A DNA stretch of 38,026 nt, from the IMG/VR virus record IMGVR_UViG_3300032288_003199, positions 1 to 38,026 of that record; one strand, written 5' to 3'. Source of the DNA: a virus. Position numbers and translations under genes: made by a program. Numbering within the stretch: position 1 is the first letter of the stretch; each line of letters begins with the position of its first letter. This document shows positions 1 through 7,112 of this stretch, piece after piece. The notes beneath the pieces are model-generated. The model was not told where the DNA came from. It searched no databases and saw only the letters and a program-made list of their open reading frames with translations.

Positions 1-123
1 AGCCATAATAATCTCCTATATGTTCCTAGTAGGAGGCATACTGCTGCAAACTAGCAGCCGTAGCCATAATCTGTTGAGCCTTCTGCAAACGCAACTGAGC
101 AATATAATCCTCAAGTTCCGCCT
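1..123. repeat. Terminal direct repeat, left copy (identical to 37904-38026)
   Basis: The first 123 bases are identical to the last 123. They carry the 3' end of the gene at 26-460 and the start codon and ribosome binding site of the gene that reads on at the other end of the window. Genes run continuously across the join, so the sequence is circular or circularly permuted, with a unit length of 37,903 bp. A repeat this short, lying inside coding sequence, looks more like an assembly overlap of a circular contig than a true packaged terminal repeat. Confidence 0.95.
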
Positions 124-460
124 GAGCATCAGCCTCCTGCATCGCAATATTATTTAAATCATCCTGAATTGCTTGTGTTTCCGTACCCAAATCCCGTTGA
201 AACTTCTCCGCATACCTACTAAGACCCGAACGGCGAATACCCGACTTAACACTCGGACCACCCAAACCACGCTGACCAAAACTAGAAGCCAACGGCTGAT
301 AACCCTCAGAATAAACACGGCTAACATCCTCAAGACGGCGCTTACCACGCTTCTGTCCCTGAAACGCTGCAGCCTGATTAGCAAGACTGGCACGCTGACG
401 GCGGCGCAAAGCGCCCGCCTCAGCCACCCCATAATCGCCATAATAATCTGTCATGCTCAT
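26..460 (-). CDS. Putative internal virion or virion-associated protein
   Basis: Not recognised by family. The product is 144 residues. It starts at ATG 460 and ends with TAG at 26-28. The N-terminal half is basic and Gly/Ser-rich. The C-terminal half (about 85-140) is a charged helix rich in Gln, Ala, Glu and Leu, probably a coiled coil. It lies between the tail fibre genes and, 19 bases further on across the circle junction, a 398-residue Ala/Gln-rich virion protein and a giant internal protein. By position it is inferred to be a small ejected or internal virion protein. The intergenic gap holds an AGGAG site for the next gene. Confidence 0.75.
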   Translation of the reverse strand: MSMTDYYGDYGVAEAGALRRRQRASLANQAAAFQGQKRGKRRLEDVSRVYSEGYQPLASSFGQRGLGGPSVKSGIRRSGLSRYAEKFQRDLGTETQAIQDDLNNIAMQEADAQAELEDYIAQLRLQKAQQIMATAASLQQYASY

Positions 461-466
461 AATGAA

Positions 467-604
467 CTAACCCTGTTTCAATGTTTTTAACTCGTTATTC
501 ATTTCATTTATTTGCTTAGTGATATCAGTAAAAATTTGACGCAACACATCCGCATCAACACTAGTAAGAATGTTAATCAGAGGCAGATTCAAATTTTCAG
601 CCAT
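467..604 (-). CDS. Small hypothetical protein, 45 residues
   Basis: ATG at 604 shares its A with the TAA of the upstream fibre gene (TAATG), and TAG lies at 467-469, six bases before the next start. The 45-residue product begins MAENLNLPLINILTSVDADV and then becomes a charged helix rich in Lys, Asn and Gln. It has no membrane segment and no known domain. Coupled start and stop at both ends, and exact tiling of an otherwise empty gap in a packed operon, support a real gene. It may be a small tail accessory or chaperone, but that is a guess from position. Confidence 0.7.
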   Translation of the reverse strand: MAENLNLPLINILTSVDADVLRQIFTDITKQINEMNNELKTLKQG

Positions 605-900
605 TATCCAAACACCTGCGAACCTAACACAACTTGGTCACTATCACCAGTAACGCTTGTGCCCGATGACGCTGCCGTTAAACGACCTTGCGAATCAACT
701 GTAATGTTCGCTGTCGTATAAGACCCAGCCGTAACACCAGTCGCAGACAAAGAACCGCTCGTGATAGCACCAGCATCAATGTTCGTACCTGCTGCCAACG
801 CTTCGCAAAAAGTTTTAATAGCAGAAAAGTTGCTATTAACCTCGGCAGCAACCGCAGTAGTGCCATTAACAAAACTGTAAGGAATAGTAAGTGTAGCCAT
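604..900 (-). CDS. Short tail fibre-like protein
   Basis: A 98-residue product. Its N-terminus (YSFVNGTTAVAAEVNSNFSA) matches the recurrent motif at the head of many phage fibre and fibre-like modules, in which a helix AEVNxNF follows a short beta-strand. The rest is Ser/Thr/Gly/Ala-rich beta-type sequence (TAGSYTTANITVDSQGRL), typical of trimeric fibre shafts. ATG at 900 overlaps the TAA of the tail-hub gene. It is likely a small fibre or fibre cap attached to the tail hub. The receptor is unknown. Confidence 0.75.
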   Translation of the reverse strand: MATLTIPYSFVNGTTAVAAEVNSNFSAIKTFCEALAAGTNIDAGAITSGSLSATGVTAGSYTTANITVDSQGRLTAASSGTSVTGDSDQVVLGSQVFG

Positions 901-2501
901 TAACCTTTAACCCTTCGTGATTGAAATTTGTAACCAATACTATTGATACCCCATTTTTTACCTAACTCGCCAGAAAACTGTAATTGGACACATCTGGCAA
1001 GACCTAAATTGGAACCAGTAACAACAACAGCGCTAGCAGCACCAGCACCCCAAATATCAGTACCCCATATACCACTACCCCACTGCATCGCAGTTGTATC
1101 AGGAGTCAAAGTCAAATTAAAAGTCCTACGCTGATTACCGTCAGCCTCATCAAAATTGTGGTAAACATCAACAGTAATAACAGTTGCTGCAGTAGGTTCT
1201 TTCAAAACAAAATCAGGACGGCGAAACATCTTCTTTTGAATATACGAACCAGCATCAAACCATTTAGTCCGATAATAAGTAACAAAACTAGAAGCAGTCC
1301 CATCCAAATTATCTTGCTCCTCATCGTAGTTGTCCACCGAAACAACACGCCCAATGTTCGCATGACACAACAAACCAAACGCCTTACCGCTAGAGTTCTC
1401 CCAATTTATCCCACCAACAAGCCCAAATGAATCCGATGACTGAAACATCGTATAAGTACCAGCATCACTAATAGATGGGTCATAAACAAAATTGACTGTC
1501 GCTTTCGTAGCAGCAGAACCAGTTGTAGAATACGGCACAGCAAACCACACACGATTATTAACCCAAGAAACATCAACAGGCTTATTGGTCACATCCAAAT
1601 AATTTAAATCCATAATCGGCTGCAACTGATTAAAAATATTTTTAATACTAGAACCATTATAGTAATGAAAACCCTCAGGGTAAGAAAAGAAATATAAACC
1701 AACATCGGACTGCGCAGCATTCCGAGGTGTGCTAATACCTAAATGGTTGGATAACTCAACGACAGTAAAACTGTTAGAATCGTAACCAAACAACACAAAA
1801 ATGGCTCTAGGTTTAAAAATAACTAACTGACCTGAAACAACAGCCAAACCAGTAATACCGTTACCGCCACCCTCAACATCTAAATAGTCGTCAGTCATCC
1901 AATCCTCAGGCAAAGAATCGTGCGACCAACGCACACGATTCGGATGCGAAGTGCCATCCTCAATAGTATTAGCGGCAAACATTTTGTTAGCGTGGACAGC
2001 CAACAACTTTGCGCACGGCATAAACCCACCCGTAGGAGAAATATACGGCTGCCAAGTAGGACCACTAGCAGTTAAAGCACTAGCATAAGTATTAGCAGTC
2101 TCCCACTTATAGCCGCCATTGCCGCTAGTACCAGTAGAAATATATAAAGTTTTACCCCATTGAGCAAACCCAGCACCCCAACTAGAACCAATAGCAATAT
2201 CGTTACCAGACGAATACTGCAACACAGAAAAATTTGCCCCAGTAGAACGATAAACCTTAGTGCTGTTAGACAACATTATTTGTGGTGCATCACCATCAAA
2301 CCGAAACAACCTATGAGGATTCCAACTAGGGACAACCGTACTATTTATAGCCGTATAGCCACCACGAGAAAACACCCCACCCCTAGGGTCCACATCAACA
2401 TTTAACATCTTAGGCGACTCATTTTCAGCCAACTGAAACTGGTCAGCACGCAAATTTAGCCCACCAGTAAAATCCTGTTGCTCATAAATACCAACAGTCA
2501 T
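900..2501 (-). CDS. Putative tail hub/nozzle beta-propeller protein
   Basis: A 533-residue beta-rich protein of the type found after the head-tail adaptor in short-tailed phages. It begins with a GGLNLR motif and a short stretch of DVDPRGG, then has repeated propeller-like blades with the sequence SGQLVIFKPRAIFVLFGYDS followed by SDVGLYFFSYPEGFHYYNG. This resembles P22 gp10 and T7 gp12-type tail proteins in style, but the exact family is not established. ATG at 2501 is chosen because its A is shared with the TAA of the upstream gene (TAATG). A start 36 bases further upstream would overlap that gene for no reason. Role: closing and stabilising the head after packaging and forming the tail nozzle. 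Confidence 0.75.
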   Translation of the reverse strand: MTVGIYEQQDFTGGLNLRADQFQLAENESPKMLNVDVDPRGGVFSRGGYTAINSTVVPSWNPHRLFRFDGDAPQIMLSNSTKVYRSTGANFSVLQYSSGNDIAIGSSWGAGFAQWGKTLYISTGTSGNGGYKWETANTYASALTASGPTWQPYISPTGGFMPCAKLLAVHANKMFAANTIEDGTSHPNRVRWSHDSLPEDWMTDDYLDVEGGGNGITGLAVVSGQLVIFKPRAIFVLFGYDSNSFTVVELSNHLGISTPRNAAQSDVGLYFFSYPEGFHYYNGSSIKNIFNQLQPIMDLNYLDVTNKPVDVSWVNNRVWFAVPYSTTGSAATKATVNFVYDPSISDAGTYTMFQSSDSFGLVGGINWENSSGKAFGLLCHANIGRVVSVDNYDEEQDNLDGTASSFVTYYRTKWFDAGSYIQKKMFRRPDFVLKEPTAATVITVDVYHNFDEADGNQRRTFNLTLTPDTTAMQWGSGIWGTDIWGAGAASAVVVTGSNLGLARCVQLQFSGELGKKWGINSIGYKFQSRRVKG

Positions 2502-3211
2502 TAGTTCCCAAGCGTCCTTCCAAGTTCCTGCATCCAACCCTTAAAGGTTGGTCTGCCACGAGTTTGTCCATGCGACAACACTAAATGTGCATGACTAGTT
2601 GGTTTAATTTCGGCGTTTCGTGCCAACGAAACACCCTCATCAAAAGCACGCTTATACTCAGCCGACATACCAGTATCCTCAAGACGCTGATAGATACGAC
2701 TGCACGCATAATACACCAATGGCAAATGCAAATTCTTAGACGCATCAACATTACCTGCGCTAGTAATCCAATCCGTAGGCTCACGATAACCACGACAAGT
2801 CAAAGTCCGAACATTGTTCGGCTTCGGATACAAATGAATCTCACCATTCCAAACAGCATAAAACAACGGATTAGAAGAAGTATCATAAGTACCGATATAG
2901 GTTTCTTCAGCCATATCGTAACCAATCATGTCCAAACGGGCACCAACAGCCGTATTATCCACAATAGAAATAACTTCACGAATAGGGTCAGCCGTAAAGT
3001 TTGCAATCGTATAAGCCCGTTGCTCCGCAACAGTATTAAAAGTAAAAGTTTCCTCCAAAAACTTCCATCTTTTCTCTAAGTCCAATATGCGGTAATAGCC
3101 GTCACGAATATACATATTCAACAAACTGTCAGGCAAATCAGCAGTATCCAAATCCGTGATATCACGGACAAACTGACGGATAGTGGCGGCGGTCTGGGCT
3201 ACATAAGCCAT
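2501..3211 (-). CDS. Putative head-tail adaptor protein
   Basis: A 236-residue protein. An N-terminal helical part (TAATIRQFVRDITD, then a DSLLNMYIRDGYYRILDLEKRW helix) is followed by beta-strands containing IHLYPKPNNVRTLTCRGYRE and a C-terminal helical pair. This arrangement, with the typical L-Y-P-x-P strand, is that of adaptor proteins that dock under the portal ring (P22 gp4/T7 gp11 class). The gene directly precedes the hub-like gene and is coupled to it by TAATG. ATG at 3211 overlaps the previous stop. Family assignment is by pattern only. Confidence 0.75.
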   Translation of the reverse strand: MAYVAQTAATIRQFVRDITDLDTADLPDSLLNMYIRDGYYRILDLEKRWKFLEETFTFNTVAEQRAYTIANFTADPIREVISIVDNTAVGARLDMIGYDMAEETYIGTYDTSSNPLFYAVWNGEIHLYPKPNNVRTLTCRGYREPTDWITSAGNVDASKNLHLPLVYYACSRIYQRLEDTGMSAEYKRAFDEGVSLARNAEIKPTSHAHLVLSHGQTRGRPTFKGWMQELGRTLGN

Positions 3212-3450
3212 TATGAAACCTTCTTAGTTTTCCCAACCTTACGGTTATGCCCCACACAAAACTGCGAATCCTTGACAGCGAACCCCTCACAGGTGTCCTC
3301 GTTAGCGGCACATTTGCCCTCACGACCCAAATACGGGGCGCTAGGAGGTGCCAGACGGGCACCATCAGTATGCGCTAGACGGTATCCATCAACTTTAGTT
3401 CCATAATAAGATTGGAACGGAACTGCTTGAGATTGGGCGTTTGTAGTCAT
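3211..3450 (-). CDS. Small protein with a C/C/C/H metal-site motif
   Basis: About 79 residues from ATG 3450. A TTG at 3474 would add eight residues, and neither start has a clear ribosome binding site. The C-terminal half holds Cys47, Cys54, Cys65 and His68 (C-x6-C-x10-C-x2-H, ending CVGHNRK). This resembles the short cysteine motif seen in small phage and plant-like proteins that probably bind zinc. A basic tail follows. The function is unknown. It sits between basic virion-region proteins and the adaptor, to which it is coupled by TAATG. Confidence 0.65.
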   Translation of the reverse strand: MTTNAQSQAVPFQSYYGTKVDGYRLAHTDGARLAPPSAPYLGREGKCAANEDTCEGFAVKDSQFCVGHNRKVGKTKKVS

Positions 3451-3483
3451 CACAAATGCCGTATCTGTTCCCAAATATGGGTT

Positions 3484-3900
3484 TTATTCGCCACCCAACA
3501 ACATACTCAACATACGCAACTGTTTAGCCGCCTCAGTTGCCGACCTAGCAGTTTTATATGTTGGACCACCAAGTTTAGCAAGTTTACCCATAGGCAAAAA
3601 ATTTACTGCACCCCAACCAGCATTACCAGCAACAGTACCAGCAGTCATAGGTTTACCAGTAGCCAAATCATAACCTAAAGAACCCAAACCACCAGTAGTC
3701 CAAGAATCCGCTTCACGAACCAACTTAGGACCAAGTTTACCTACAGCCTTGGTAGCGGCAGCGTTCGCTGCCGAACCATAACTTGCACGACCAGCACCCT
3801 TCATTTGACCAGTAGATTTACCTAAAAACTCCAACAAATCATCAAGGTCAAAACCGCCTTGAACCTTACTGGCTTTACGACCCTTAGGTTGTTTAGCCAT
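3484..3900 (-). CDS. Gly/Ala-rich hypothetical virion-region protein
   Basis: A 138-residue product that is not recognised. It has a basic N-terminus (MAKQPKGRKASK), a Gly/Ala/Ser-rich middle with small-residue helices, and a C-terminal helix ending in MLSMLLGGE. Such sequences occur in internal virion proteins that contact DNA or membrane. It follows a very basic gene by five bases and precedes the small Cys/His protein. Structural role inferred from location only. Confidence 0.65.
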   Translation of the reverse strand: MAKQPKGRKASKVQGGFDLDDLLEFLGKSTGQMKGAGRASYGSAANAAATKAVGKLGPKLVREADSWTTGGLGSLGYDLATGKPMTAGTVAGNAGWGAVNFLPMGKLAKLGGPTYKTARSATEAAKQLRMLSMLLGGE

Positions 3901-3905
3901 AATGA

Positions 3906-4436
3906 CTACTTCTTTTTGTTGTTTTTGTTGCGCATTTCAGCACGCTTCTGCTGACGCTTCGCAATATTCTCAGGCGAATTTTTGCCACCCTTAGCCTTAT
4001 ATGCTTCTTTGCGTTCGGCACGGCGAGCAGCCTCAGCAATTTGCTGACCCTCAGATTTTTTGGCTTCTCTTTTAGCAACATTAGGCAAATTCTTTTTTAA
4101 ACCCTTGTCGGCACCCTTAGCGTCACGAATCTGTTTCTTTGTAACAGGCTTACCCATTTTTTCACGAATAGCCAACAAACTAGGGTCTTTCTTAGCAAGA
4201 CGCTTATTAACTTGGTCTGCTTTTAATCTGCGGTCCCATTCACGCATCAACTGCTGTGTACCTTTTTGGCGTTGTTCAGCAGACAACGATGGACCTTGTG
4301 CGGCACGCTTAGCGGCACGCTGAGCAGCCGTAGGGCGTGGCGGTTTATTAACTAATGGTTTTGCGCCTTTTTTCATGGCGTTGTTTACAACTTTTTCTAA
4401 AAGTTCTTTTAGAAAATCGCCTTTACCTTTAGCCAT
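3906..4436 (-). CDS. Highly basic Lys/Ala-rich protein, 176 residues
   Basis: Nearly a third of residues are Lys or Arg, with Ala, Gln and Glu making long charged helices. It ends in a run of Lys and Asn (NKNNKKK). No catalytic motif is visible. The composition suggests a DNA-binding or DNA-condensing virion component, or a scaffold-like helper, but this is inference. It is the largest of a cluster of small basic genes between the capsid and adaptor genes. ATG at 4436 overlaps the end of the upstream repeat protein. Confidence 0.65.
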   Translation of the reverse strand: MAKGKGDFLKELLEKVVNNAMKKGAKPLVNKPPRPTAAQRAAKRAAQGPSLSAEQRQKGTQQLMREWDRRLKADQVNKRLAKKDPSLLAIREKMGKPVTKKQIRDAKGADKGLKKNLPNVAKREAKKSEGQQIAEAARRAERKEAYKAKGGKNSPENIAKRQQKRAEMRNKNNKKK

Positions 4437-4738
4437 TATATTCCCCTTCTTGGTTTTCTTGGCAAACCAGGTGCTTTTGGCATTGGTCGTGGTTTAATCC
4501 GCCTACTAGGACCCTTTGGCATTGGCATTGGTCGTGGTTTCGGACCATCATCTTTAGGACCTTTTGGCATCGGCATCGGGCGTGGTCGTCTACGGCGACC
4601 ACTCTTCTCTGTTTCTGTTGGTCTAGGGTCAGTAACACCCTTACGATTAATCGGACGACCTATACGCTTCGGTCCTTTGTTTTCGTTTATCAAGCGCTCA
4701 ATCATTTTGCGCAAGTCATCTTGCATATCATTAGCCAT
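4436..4738 (-). CDS. Basic protein with Pro-Arg-Pro-Met-Pro repeats
   Basis: 100 residues. The first 22 form an acidic/charged helix (MQDDLRKMIERLINEN). The remainder is proline- and arginine-rich and built on repeats of PRPMPMPKGP (two full copies and a third shortened copy PRPMPKAPG). It has no known domain and is probably extended and disordered. It is one of a series of small basic late genes and is coupled on both sides by start/stop overlaps. The repeat may bind nucleic acid or a virion protein, but this is not shown. Confidence 0.65.
   Translation of the reverse strand: MANDMQDDLRKMIERLINENKGPKRIGRPINRKGVTDPRPTETEKSGRRRRPRPMPMPKGPKDDGPKPRPMPMPKGPSRRIKPRPMPKAPGLPRKPRRGI
4472..4591 (-). 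repeat. Tandem coding repeat (PRPMPMPKGP units)
   Basis: Three imperfect copies of a unit reading, on the plus strand, ggaccctttggcattggc followed by attggtcgtggttt. The copies begin near 4472 (partial), 4509 and 4558. They encode the Pro/Met/Pro repeat of the surrounding gene. Copy number could vary between related phages by slippage or recombination. Confidence 0.75.
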
Positions 4739-5082
4739 TATTTTTTCTTCGCATTTCGTTTGGTTTGTTCAGCAACCTGTTTAGCGGAACCTTTACCATA
4801 AATTTTGTCAAATTTGCGTGGGGACAAAGATTGATTTTTTGGAAACTGTGTGCCACGAATATTAGATTTCTTGTATTGGTCTGCATACATGTTTAAAACA
4901 ACATTGTCTTTTTTTCCAGCACCTTTTATGCTGTCTTTAACATTACGGCGCAACGGACCACGCATAACCGAATATCGGGATGCGGCACGCTTGACTGCTT
5001 TTAATGCCGCCTTGGCGGTATCATCAACAAAACCTTGTGGGCGAGCCACACCATCAAACGCCTTGCGTGGCTTACTTGACAT
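4738..5082 (-). CDS. Small basic protein with KPRKxFDGIxRP N-terminus (copy 1)
   Basis: 114 residues beginning MSSKPRKAFDGVARPQGFVD. The two genes just upstream start with almost the same sequence, so three adjacent genes share an N-terminal tag of about 15 residues while the rest of each differs. The remainder here is basic and mostly helical. The function is unknown. A shared leader followed by divergent bodies suggests a common targeting or assembly signal, or duplication followed by divergence. Starts at ATG 5082, overlapping the previous gene by 11 bases. Confidence 0.65.
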   Translation of the reverse strand: MSSKPRKAFDGVARPQGFVDDTAKAALKAVKRAASRYSVMRGPLRRNVKDSIKGAGKKDNVVLNMYADQYKKSNIRGTQFPKNQSLSPRKFDKIYGKGSAKQVAEQTKRNAKKK

Positions 5083-5305
5083 ATTTTTTAACTCGCTTAC
5101 TTTTGTTTTTTACAAACTTTTGTGACCGACCACGCATATCCGCCTCAGCAATATACTGATTCTTATAATCGTTCGGAACACCCTTACGGTCCAAAACTTT
5201 GTTTGCCATTTTTTTAGATTCTCTATCAGAACCATAAATAGCATCCACACTCATCATCTTTGGACGACCAATACCGTCAAACGGTTTACGAGGTTTACTT
5301 GCCAT
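5072..5305 (-). CDS. Small basic protein with KPRKxFDGIxRP N-terminus (copy 2)
   Basis: 77 residues from ATG 5305, beginning MASKPRKPFDGIGRPKMMSV. A longer frame open to 5419 is not used as the start, because the conserved N-terminus at 5305 lines up with the neighbouring copies. The body (DAIYGSDRESKKMANKVLD and a basic tail) is unlike the other copies. It overlaps both neighbours by 11 bases. Function unknown, probably expressed late with virion proteins. Confidence 0.65.
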   Translation of the reverse strand: MASKPRKPFDGIGRPKMMSVDAIYGSDRESKKMANKVLDRKGVPNDYKNQYIAEADMRGRSQKFVKNKSKRVKKYVK

Positions 5306-5495
5306 AATACTTTTTAGCCATACTTTCTGTCTTAGCCATAGCACGGCGCTTAACCTTGCTGCGAGCAACCTGCTGTTGAACCTTAGAGGACATAACTTTC
5401 TTAGTTGCCGCTTTAGCAAGCGGTTCTACAATGTCATCTATAATGCCCTTAGGACGAGCAATACCATCAAATGCTTTACGAGGCTTACCAGACAT
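5295..5495 (-). CDS. Small basic protein with KPRKxFDGIxRP N-terminus (copy 3)
   Basis: 66 residues beginning MSGKPRKAFDGIARPKGIID, the first copy in transcription order. The rest is a Lys/Ala/Val-rich helix ending in YYGK. ATG at 5495 shares its base with the TAA of the small gene before it (TAATG). No known domain. See the neighbouring copies for the shared signature. Confidence 0.65.
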   Translation of the reverse strand: MSGKPRKAFDGIARPKGIIDDIVEPLAKAATKKVMSSKVQQQVARSKVKRRAMAKTESMAKKYYGK

Positions 5496-5626
5496 TAGTA
5501 GCCCTTCTTAGCCGACTTACTCTTAGACTTGCTGCCCTTACCCTTTGAAGGATAGTTAGATGTTTTTGTCCCAGCCTTCGGCTTAGCGTCAGCATGCGAG
5601 GACAAAATACGGTATTTAACTGGCAT
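5495..5626 (-). CDS. Very small Lys/Ser-rich protein, 43 residues
   Basis: ATG at 5626 has a clear AGGAG site 7 bases upstream and the gene ends in a TAATG overlap with the next one. The product starts MPVKYRILSSHADAKPKAGT and ends in a Lys/Ser/Gly-rich basic tail (KGSKSKSKSAKKGY). It is the first gene after the strong hairpin at 5648-5678 and leads the set of small basic late proteins. No domain is known. Nucleic acid binding is plausible from charge alone. Confidence 0.65.
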   Translation of the reverse strand: MPVKYRILSSHADAKPKAGTKTSNYPSKGKGSKSKSKSAKKGY

Positions 5627-5647
5627 AATCAACTCCTAGAAATATAC

Positions 5648-5678
5648 GGTTGGATGGGGGTTGCCCCCCATCCAAACC
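5648..5678 (-). terminator. Strong GC-rich hairpin after the capsid genes
   Basis: GGATGGGGG (5652-5660) pairs with CCCCCATCC (5665-5673) around a 4-base loop. The stem extends through TT/AA and, past one bulged A, GG/CC. It lies just after the decoration protein gene. On the minus strand it is followed by CCGTATATTT rather than a clean run of T, so it may be a partial terminator, an attenuator or an mRNA 3'-end stabiliser. It would let capsid genes be made in excess of the small basic genes that follow. Confidence 0.7.
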
Positions 5679-5689
5679 ATTATGAATTA

Positions 5690-6103
5690 TCAGACTCGGT
5701 AAATGTTTACCGTGTTTGCTGCGGTGAAAACACCAACAAACGATGCTGAACTTGCATGCGCAATTGACGCACTACCTACAAGCGTGACACCAGAAGCGCC
5801 AGCCGTAAGAGTGATTGCATGCGATGAAGCAGCAAGGTTTACAACTGAGAACTCAAAAGAAGTTCCAACTACTTCATCACCAAAAGCCGCACCCAATTGA
5901 GCACCTGTTGGGGTGGTCAAAAGACGGGTTGTTGATGGAGTCATTGTGTAAACGACTTTCTTTGCTCCAGCAAGTGTTGCTGCAACTTGTGTTGTATCCT
6001 CGTTAGAGGCTGCAACAACAGTTGTTTTTTCTTCCTTGGCTGCCCAAGTTTCCAAACGCTTGCGTGAAATCGCACCGTCTGTATCGTTACCTAATAGTGG
6101 CAT
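5690..6103 (-). CDS. Putative capsid decoration/head fibre protein
   Basis: 137 residues, directly after the major capsid gene, with a good AGGAG site. After a short charged N-terminus (about 1-28) the rest is beta-type sequence rich in Ala, Ser, Thr and Val. It ends in a jelly-roll-like stretch (FEFSVVNLAASSHAITLTAG, then GVFTAANTVNIYRV), a pattern common in small proteins that coat phage heads. Role inferred from position and sequence style. An alternative is a head-completion protein. Confidence 0.65.
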   Translation of the reverse strand: MPLLGNDTDGAISRKRLETWAAKEEKTTVVAASNEDTTQVAATLAGAKKVVYTMTPSTTRLLTTPTGAQLGAAFGDEVVGTSFEFSVVNLAASSHAITLTAGASGVTLVGSASIAHASSASFVGVFTAANTVNIYRV

Positions 6104-6134
6104 TGTAGTTTCTCCTAGTTTTTGTAGTTGTTAA

Positions 6135-7076
6135 TTAAGCGGTCTTTGCAGTAAGTTTGCCTTGCTTCTTACGGTTACGGCAAGTCAAGTTGCCGTAGCA
6201 CATAATCAAAGCGTAGCGTGCATCCAAATCTTCTGGACGAACAAAGTCTGTCTGCTGGAACCACTTAGCCGAGTGACCGACAAGTGTGAGATATTTGGTG
6301 TTCAAGAAGAACATGACACCTGCTGTGCACGACACATCGTACATTACAGGACTAGCCTTGAACAACAGGTTCTGGAAACCAGCATCTGCTGTCTTGGTGT
6401 CTGTGTAACGAAGGTTTGGTTGCAACAGAGCCTCATACTTCTCGTACAGTGTTTGTGTTGTCAAAACCACATCTGGGTGGTCGTTACCAACTGACACTGT
6501 GTTGTAAGCGGTTGCCATCTGAGCAAGAGTCAAAGCAGTTGCAGTGTTCTCCTCGTATGATGCCCACCAGCCGTTGCCTGTGCCTGCTGGGTCAATGTTG
6601 CCAACTGAACCAGTTGCTTCAACAATGTTACCCAAACCGTTCCAGTTCTTGCCACTGTTGCCAGTGCCGTCACCGTAGAACATTGTGTTGAAACCTTCAC
6701 GCATTGACTCTTCAGCCTGCATGATTTTGGCTTCCAACAAGTTGATGATTTCTTGTTCACCGTTGTTCTTGGCTTCTTCAATGCCGCTAATTGAGATTGA
6801 ACCAGCGTACTGTTTCCAATCGTATTCAGCAGCCGAAATGCCAGCCTGTGGTGTCAATGAAATTGAATCATAACCCGAGTATGAGCCAATTGTGTCGTTG
6901 GTTGCATACACAAGTGGTTCAACAATCTTTGTACCACCATTGAGCATGCGGATGCGACCTTTTTCGTTCAACATGTAAGTCAGCGGACGAGCCGTGAAAA
7001 TGTTGTCTGTCAATTGGTCACGATAGTTTGCGAGCGTTGTAGTGAGCAACGCATCAAAATTGCTGTTACCAGCCAT
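6135..7076 (-). CDS. Major capsid protein
   Basis: 313 residues. It forms the icosahedral shell. The N-terminal region is helical (LLTTTLANYRDQLTDNIF, then RPLTYMLNEKGRI). It is followed by the capsid-like strands KIVEPLVYATNDTIGSYSGY, the long E-rich helix with EEAKNNGEQEIINLLEAKI, and a GFNTMFYGDGTGNSGKNWNG loop region typical of HK97-fold capsid proteins. It lies between the scaffold and decoration genes and has a strong AGGAGA site, as expected for the most abundant virion protein. Confidence 0.9.
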   Translation of the reverse strand: MAGNSNFDALLTTTLANYRDQLTDNIFTARPLTYMLNEKGRIRMLNGGTKIVEPLVYATNDTIGSYSGYDSISLTPQAGISAAEYDWKQYAGSISISGIEEAKNNGEQEIINLLEAKIMQAEESMREGFNTMFYGDGTGNSGKNWNGLGNIVEATGSVGNIDPAGTGNGWWASYEENTATALTLAQMATAYNTVSVGNDHPDVVLTTQTLYEKYEALLQPNLRYTDTKTADAGFQNLLFKASPVMYDVSCTAGVMFFLNTKYLTLVGHSAKWFQQTDFVRPEDLDARYALIMCYGNLTCRNRKKQGKLTAKTA

Positions 7077-7112
7077 GTTAATTTCTCCTAAAAATAGTTG
7101 TTAATGAAATGA

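Noticed and set aside
2955-2963. Exact TTATCCACA (DnaA box) in the adaptor gene
   Set aside because: It is inside coding sequence with no AT-rich or iteron context, so probably chance. A second at 13087-13095 is also coding.
5305-5419. Extended N-terminus of the copy-2 tag protein
   Set aside because: The frame is open but runs antiparallel in reading to the upstream gene's own frame, and the conserved N-terminal tag fixes the start at 5305.
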